This document shows, piece after piece, positions 59,458 through 64,000 of a DNA stretch of 64,000 bases (positions within the stretch are counted from its first letter, which is position 1; every line of letters starts with the position of its first letter). The stretch comes from Streptomyces sp. 71268. Lineage in GTDB: Bacteria > Actinomycetota > Actinomycetes > Streptomycetales > Streptomycetaceae. Under the pieces are notes generated by a model, which was given only the letters and a program-made list of their open reading frames with translations, ran no database searches and was not told where the DNA came from. The stretch is taken from contig NZ_CP114200.1 of NCBI RefSeq assembly GCF_029392895.1, positions 3,627,001 through 3,691,000 on the forward strand, read 5' to 3'. The position numbers and the translations under genes were made by a program.

Positions 59458-59880
59458 GACCCGGCTACGGACCAGCCAGCCAGTCGGGCGAGCGGGCCAG
59501 CGCTCTCCATCGGCTCGTGCCCGTGGGCCGCTGGGCCGGCCAACCCACCGCCGGGCAGGGCCTTGCCAGCCGGCCATCACTCGCCCGGCACGCGCTCGGC
59601 CAACCTGTGCTCGCCAGCCCGCGCCGAGCCAGCCGTAGGCGGAGCCAGCCGTACGGGCGGCCAACCCTGCGCAGAGCCGCCCCGCCGCGAGGCCAACCTG
59701 CCGCGGGGCCATCCCCGCCGCAGGGCCAGCACCGCTGCGGGGCCGCGCTCAGCCGTGAGGCGCCGCCACCGGGGCCGACTCGGCGCGAGGCGCACCCTCA
59801 CGGACCAACCCCGCACGGGGCCAATTCCGCACGGGACCGACCCCGCGCGAGGCCCACTCGTCGTGACGCCCAGCCCGGCA
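59458..59880. repeat. Degenerate short-period repeats, GGCCA(A/G)C motif
   Basis: GGCCAACC, GGCCAGC and GGCCAATT-like words recur roughly every 16-34 bp, often followed by CCGCACGGG or CCGCGAGG. Copies are diverged and the period is irregular, so this is an eroded tandem array rather than a clean one. Confidence 0.5.
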
Positions 59881-60219
59881 CGGTGTCAGCGCCGCGCCTG
59901 AGCAACCCTTCGCTTCGGCAACGCTTGCCGTGGCCAACACATCTGGTCCGTTGGCCGTTCCGCGCGCCGGCTACCTGACGAGGCACCCATCTGACGGGGC
60001 GTGCGTGGGCCAGGGATTGCCGTACGGAGGGTGGTGCGGGGTGGGTGGGGCGGCGTGGGGAGTGCAGAAAGGGTTCCCCATTTGGGTGAAGAGTGGGGGC
60101 TCAGCCTTGCGAAGCAACCCCGGGAGGGTGGTTGCTGGAAGGGACAGGGCTAGGTCAGCGACGGCTGTGGCACGCTTGCCGCGTGTTCGGGTCTGAAGGT
60201 GTGTACGGGGGCTACGTCC

Positions 60220-62268
60220 ATGGGCGTTGAGGGGCCGGACGAACGATGCGGTCGTGAAGAGGACGGGGTGACCGACGCCGAGTCGCACCCCTCCGGGGGC
60301 GGCCTCCCGTCTGGCCAGATACCCGGTCAGGGCGGCCCGTCCGGACGCGAGTCCGTCCCCGGTCCGCCGCCACCCAGGAACCGGCCGGCCGAACCCTCAC
60401 CGAGCGAATCCCGTCCCGCCGAACACCGCTCGGCCGAGCCCCGTCCCACCGAACACCGGCCCGAATCCCGGCCCCCCGAACCGCGACCGGCCGAGCCCAG
60501 CGTTCCGCAGCAGCGGGCCAGGGCCGGTCAGCAGGGGCGGACGGGGCGCGGTGGGGCGCGGCCGGACTCGGACGGTGCCGAGTCGGCGGGTGGCGCAGCC
60601 GGTGCGGCTGGTGGGCCGGGTGCGGCGACCGGGGCCGAGGGGGCGGGCGGGAGCGGTGTGTCGACAGGGGCCGACGCGGCGGCCGGGGCGGGTGCGGTCG
60701 CCTCGGGGACCGGGGAGGCCGCCGGGGCCGAGGGGCGGGTCGCGGGTGAGGGATCCGATGGTGGCTCGGCGGGCGATCCGCCGCTGGCCGACACGGAGTT
60801 GCTGGACCGGATGCGGGCCGGCGGGGGTGAGGCGTACGGGAGCGCGTACGAGGAGCTGTACCGGCGCCACGCGCCGGCGGTGCGCCGGTACGCCCGTAGC
60901 TGCTGTCGGGACGCGGACACCGCGGACGACCTGACGGCCGAGGTGTTCGCCCGTACGTTGCAGGCCGTGCGGGGCGGGGCCGGGCCACGGACGGCGGTGC
61001 GGGCGTACCTGCTGACGACGGTGCGCCGGGTGGCGGCGGCGTGGACGAAGACCGCCAAGCGCGAGCAACTGGTCGAGGACTTCGCGGTGTTCGCGGAGAC
61101 GGCGGCGGCCCGGGCGGCGGCACGCGGCGAGGGGACTCCGGGGTTCGACTTCGACGCGGGCGCGGACGTACGGGCGATGCACGAGGCGGAGCGGACGTTG
61201 GCGGTGCGGGCGTTCCGTAGCCTGCCCGAGCACTACCAGACGGTGCTGTGGCACACCACGGTGGAGGACGAGCCGTTGCGCGAGGTCGCGCCGCTGCTCG
61301 GGCTGACGGACAACGCGACCGCGGTCCTCGCGCACCGGGCGCGCGAGAAGCTCAAGCAGGCGTATCTGCAGGCACACGTCAACACGGCGCAGATGGCGAG
61401 CGGGGAGTGCGCGCGGTACGCGGACCGGCTGGGCGCGTACGCCAGGGGCGGGCTGCGGGTGCGGGCCGAGCGCGGGTTGCGCAAGCATCTTGAGGAGTGC
61501 GCCGCGTGCCGCATGGCGGCGCTTGAGGTGGCGGACGTGAACGCGCGGCTGCGGGCGGTGCTGCCGGTCGCGGTCATCGGCTGGTTCGCCGCCGGGTACG
61601 CGGCCAAGGCCGCGGGCGTCGCGGCCGGCGCGGCGGGCGCCGGGGCGGCCACCGGCGCGGCAGCGGCGGCGAGCGGGTCGGCGGGCGGAGCGGCGGGCGG
61701 TCTGGCCGGCTCGGGCGCGGCGGGCGCCGGCGGTGCGGCGGCCTCCGGCGGTGGCGCGGCGGGAGGCGGCGCGGGGGCCGGGGCCGGCGCCGCCGGGGAG
61801 GGGGCTCGGGGCCGCGGCCAAGGTGGGCATCGCGGCGGGCGTGGTGGTCGTGGCGGGGGCGATCCTCGCGTACGCGCTCTCGGGCGGTTCCGAGCCGAAG
61901 CCGGAACCACAGGCCAAGGAACCGACGATCGCGGTACCGGGCACCCCGCACAACCCACCGCCGGAGCCGAGCCCGCCGCCGCCCCCACCGGCCGAGCCCG
62001 CTCCGCCACGGCCGACGCCGGCCGCGGCCAAGCCCACTCCGGCCCCGAGCCCCAAGCCCACGCCCACGCCCAGGCCGACGGTGACCACGCCGGCGCCCCG
62101 GCCGACGCCGACCACCCCGGCCCCGCAGCCACCTCCGCCGAGCCCGACGCCGCCACCGGCGACCACTCCCCCACTCAAGCCGACCCCGACACCCACGCCC
62201 ACGCCGACCCCCAGCCCGGAGCCGACGGTCTACCAGGTCTACCGGTTGGAGTACGGGGGCGTCGGTGA
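60220..62268 (+). CDS. ECF-like sigma factor fused to a zinc-finger anti-sigma-like domain (as read; frame shifts before the membrane helix)
   Basis: Start ATG 60220 (GGGGG upstream) or GTG 60268. The first 185 residues are a disordered Pro/Glu/Arg then Gly/Ala region. Sigma region 2 lies near 205-260 (AYEELYRRHAPAVRRYARSCCRDADTADDLTAEVFARTLQAV) and region 4 near 330-390 (FRSLPEHYQTVLWHTTVEDEPLREVAPLLGLTDNATAVLAHRAREKL). Then comes a ZAS-type motif HLEECAAC near 422-429 and a hydrophobic stretch VLPVAVIGWFAAGYAAKAAG. After about residue 527 the readable frame becomes meaningless Arg/Gly/His sequence, because the correct continuation is in another frame (see 61806-62656). The architecture resembles actinobacterial ECF groups with fused membrane and carbohydrate-binding parts. 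Confidence 0.82.
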   Translation: MGVEGPDERCGREEDGVTDAESHPSGGGLPSGQIPGQGGPSGRESVPGPPPPRNRPAEPSPSESRPAEHRSAEPRPTEHRPESRPPEPRPAEPSVPQQRARAGQQGRTGRGGARPDSDGAESAGGAAGAAGGPGAATGAEGAGGSGVSTGADAAAGAGAVASGTGEAAGAEGRVAGEGSDGGSAGDPPLADTELLDRMRAGGGEAYGSAYEELYRRHAPAVRRYARSCCRDADTADDLTAEVFARTLQAVRGGAGPRTAVRAYLLTTVRRVAAAWTKTAKREQLVEDFAVFAETAAARAAARGEGTPGFDFDAGADVRAMHEAERTLAVRAFRSLPEHYQTVLWHTTVEDEPLREVAPLLGLTDNATAVLAHRAREKLKQAYLQAHVNTAQMASGECARYADRLGAYARGGLRVRAERGLRKHLEECAACRMAALEVADVNARLRAVLPVAVIGWFAAGYAAKAAGVAAGAAGAGAATGAAAAASGSAGGAAGGLAGSGAAGAGGAAASGGGAAGGGAGAGAGAAGEGARGRGQGGHRGGRGGRGGGDPRVRALGRFRAEAGTTGQGTDDRGTGHPAQPTAGAEPAAAPTGRARSATADAGRGQAHSGPEPQAHAHAQADGDHAGAPADADHPGPAATSAEPDAATGDHSPTQADPDTHAHADPQPGADGLPGLPVGVRGRR

Positions 62269-62656
62269 CGGCACCAAGCCGGAGCTGCGGCTCGTCGAGA
62301 GCAGCCCGCTGTGGCAGCGCGAGGGGCTGTCGATCGGCGGCAGGCGGTACGCGCACGGGGCCACGATGCACGCGCCGGCGTCGGTGACGATCGACCTGAA
62401 CCGCGCGTGCACGACGTACGAGGCGCACGTCGGGCTCGACGACCTGACGCAGGGTGTGGGCGCGGCGCGGTTCGCCGTCTACGGCGGCCCGACCAGGCTG
62501 TGGCGCTCCGGCATCGTGCGGGCGGGACAGCCGGCCGTTCCGGTGCGCGTCTCGCTGGTCGGGCAGGAGTCGATCCGATTGGTGGTGGAGCCGCACTCGG
62601 TCTTCGGCCGGGTGGCGCTCGGGGACTGGGCCCAGTCGCGCATCGGATGCCGGTAG
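61806..62656 (+). CDS. Membrane helix, Pro/Thr stalk and NPCBM domain: C-terminal part of the sigma-factor fusion
   Basis: This frame opens upstream but becomes meaningful at about 61806: GAAAKVGIAAGVVVVAGAILAYALSGG, a membrane helix, then about 100 residues of Pro/Thr/Lys (PTPAPSPKPTPTP) likely to span the wall, then an NPCBM/NEW2-type carbohydrate-binding domain (VYRLEYGGVGDG, SIGGRRYAHGATMHAPASVTIDLNRACTTYEAHVGLDD, FAVYGGPTRLWRSG, IRLVVEPHSVFGRVALGDWAQSRIGC). Deleting one G from the five-G run 61800-61804 joins it to the sigma factor as GEGLGAAAKVGIAAG. The whole protein would be about 811 residues. There is no independent start, so it is not a separate gene. Confidence 0.8.
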
Positions 62657-62902
62657 GGCGGCAGGCGGCGCGGGCGTACGTACGGGTTGGTGGCCGTGCG
62701 GGGCCGTGGCTGTGCCGGTTCGCGCTAGTACCGGCCCGTGTCCGTGCGTGGCCTTAGCCGTGCGGGCGGCGGGAGGCCGGCTTTCCGGTTGTCGACCTTT
62801 TCGCCTGATAGACCCGTCTGGTTCATCAACGGGGGTTAGCTTGCCCGGCAGCGCGACCCCCGGGTCGCGGCGTCCCTCCCCCGTGTCCCCGCAGGAGTTC
62901 CC

Positions 62903-63871
62903 ATGCGCCGTCATCTCTCCGTGCCGGTGGCCGCCGCCGTGCTGGCCGCCGCCGTCCCCGCGCTCACCGGCAGCAGCCCGGCCACCGCCCGCTCCGGCGA
63001 CGCGGCCCCCGGCCACGCCCGGTCGAAGCCGCTGGTGATCGCGCACCGCGCGGGTACGGCCGACGCCCCGGAGAACACGCTGGAGGCCATCCGTACCTCG
63101 CTGCGGGCCGGGGCCGACGGGCAGTGGTTGAGCGTCCAGGCGACCCGGGACGGCGTTCCCGTGCTCTATCGGCCTACGGACCTCTCGTCGCTCACCGACG
63201 GTTCCGGGGCCGTCGCGGACCACCGGTTGCGCGACCTGGCCCCGTTGAACGCGGGGTACCACTTCAAGGACGAGCGGGGCGGGTACCCGTACCGCGCGCG
63301 TCCGGTGCGCATACCCACGCTGGCCGCCGCGTTGGACGCCGTCCCCGCGGGCAAGCAGGTCTACCTCGACCTCAAGCAGGCGCCGGCCCGGCACGTCGTG
63401 GACGCGGTGACGCGGGTGCTGGACGAGAAGCGGGCGTGGGGGCGGGTGCGGTTGTACTCGACCGACGCGGAGGTCACCGGGCTGCTGGCCAAGGACCCCC
63501 GGGCGCGGGTGGCCGAATCGCGGGACGCGACGCGGCAGCGGCTCGCCGAGGTGGCCCTGGAGCACGCGTGCAAGAGCACGCCGCCGGCGGGCTCGTGGGC
63601 CGGGTTCGAGTTGAAGCGACAGGTGACGCTCCAGGAGAAGTTCACCCTCGGCACCGGGGAGTCCGCCGTCACCGCCCAACTGTGGACCCGCGAATCCGTC
63701 GACTGCTTCCGCTCGGCCGACAAGGGGCGTACGCGTACCAAGGCCCGCACGCCCATCGTGATGCTCGGCATCAACACGCCGCAGGACCTGCGCACCGCCA
63801 CCCGGCTCGGCGCCACCGCGGTCCTCGTCGACTCGCCCCAGCAGATGGTCGGGACCCGGCACGGCCGCTGA
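62903..63871 (+). CDS. Secreted glycerophosphodiester phosphodiesterase-like protein with altered active site
   Basis: 322 residues from ATG 62903 (GCAGGAG upstream). Signal peptide to about 30 (AAVPALTGSSPATARS). The GDPD TIM-barrel start VIAHRAGTADAPENT keeps His48, Arg49 and Glu57. The next strand reads QWLSVQATRDGVPVLYRPTDL, where active enzymes have E-x-D and a second His (HD); those ligands are missing. Later parts fit the fold (KQVYLDLKQ, GINTPQDLRTATRLGATAVLVDSPQQM). It may be a non-catalytic or altered-specificity surface protein. Active-site differences are seen directly; the consequence is inferred. Confidence 0.85.
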   Translation: MRRHLSVPVAAAVLAAAVPALTGSSPATARSGDAAPGHARSKPLVIAHRAGTADAPENTLEAIRTSLRAGADGQWLSVQATRDGVPVLYRPTDLSSLTDGSGAVADHRLRDLAPLNAGYHFKDERGGYPYRARPVRIPTLAAALDAVPAGKQVYLDLKQAPARHVVDAVTRVLDEKRAWGRVRLYSTDAEVTGLLAKDPRARVAESRDATRQRLAEVALEHACKSTPPAGSWAGFELKRQVTLQEKFTLGTGESAVTAQLWTRESVDCFRSADKGRTRTKARTPIVMLGINTPQDLRTATRLGATAVLVDSPQQMVGTRHGR

Positions 63872-63880
63872 GCCCCGCTC

Positions 63881-63980
63881 GGCAGGCGAAGACGAGCTGG
63901 AACGGGTCAGGACGAGCCGGAACAGGTCAGGACGAGCCAAGACGCATCAGGACGGGCCAGGACGGACCAGGACGGGTTAC
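63881..63980. repeat. 20-bp direct repeats, about 4.5 copies
   Basis: Units at 63901-63920, 63921-63940, 63941-63960 and 63961-63980 share TCAGGACGRGCC cores, preceded by a partial copy. They lie in the spacer after the GDPD-like gene and may continue past the window edge region. Confidence 0.75.
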
Positions 63981-64000
63981 GGCTCGGCCGGGGTGGGCCC

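Larger units (their letters stand above)
59322..60219. other. Repeat-rich intergenic region, about 900 bp
   Basis: No gene is supported: reading frames are Arg/Pro/Ala low complexity on both strands with no ribosome-binding sites or family features. It begins with two hairpins (59355-59390, 59405-59448), continues with degenerate GGCCAAC/GGCCAGC repeats to about 59880, and ends with the AT-richer promoter zone of the sigma-factor gene (60060-60210). Confidence 0.6.

Noticed and set aside
59188..59712. 174-residue minus-strand open frame after the TetR gene
   Set aside because: Low-complexity Arg/Ala/Gly translation overlapping the TetR 3' end and the terminator hairpins.
63881..63980. CRISPR array
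   Set aside because: 20-bp units are adjacent and diverged with no spacers.

Overview
The window is chromosomal DNA from a high-GC actinomycete, almost certainly Streptomyces or a close relative. Four things support this: strongly G/C-biased third codon positions; developmental genes bldN, rsbN and a bdtA-like regulator; a class I lysyl-tRNA synthetase; and the gene order rex-hemA-hemC-hemD-hemB. TTA leucine codons are extremely rare here. I found only three in convincing genes, which is itself a Streptomyces trait.

Layout. 0-5 kb: a GNAT-type protein, the RNA ligase RtcB and two DUF3558-type lipoproteins. 5-12 kb: a DUF2637 membrane protein, a small membrane protein, and divergent lysS and argS. 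12-25 kb is an accessory-like stretch. It holds a translationally coupled trio (helical protein, alpha/beta hydrolase, lipoprotein), a Uma2 endonuclease-like protein, a GNAT acetyltransferase, a secreted serine hydrolase, an ECF41-type sigma factor divergent from an amidohydrolase, a hexapeptide acetyltransferase, a secreted tripeptidyl-aminopeptidase-like hydrolase and an AMIN-like secreted protein. 25-27.5 kb: a methyltransferase, an NAD-dependent epimerase and a small membrane protein.

27.8-34 kb: the tetrapyrrole operon rex-hemA-hemC-hemD/cobA-hemB on the minus strand, every junction overlapping by 1-4 bases, with a Rex operator upstream of rex. 34.4-42.9 kb: a glutaredoxin-like protein, a HAD hydrolase, bldN with its anti-sigma gene rsbN, a phospholipid acyltransferase, an epimerase, the 32-residue ribosomal protein bS22, a bdtA-like helix-turn-helix protein and a putative phosphatase. 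43-45 kb: AcuC and a HAD hydrolase. 45.2-50.9 kb: a complete 16S-23S-5S rRNA operon on the minus strand, with leader and terminator and no spacer tRNA.

51-64 kb: a MarR regulator divergent from an MFS transporter, a PAS/SpoIIE/HATPase signalling protein broken by apparent frameshifts, type II NADH dehydrogenase, a TetR regulator, a sigma factor fused to a zinc-finger anti-sigma-like domain and an external NPCBM domain (also frameshifted), and a secreted GDPD-like protein.

How they work together. Rex can tie haem synthesis to the NADH/NAD+ ratio. BldN, RsbN and the bdtA-like gene form a development-control block. The ECF41 gene and its divergent amidohydrolase neighbour each carry an upstream TGTCACA box, which suggests one regulon. 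The three apparent +1 shifts, all fixable by removing one base from a G/C run, lie in one 6-kb segment, so assembly error must be excluded before any biological reading.
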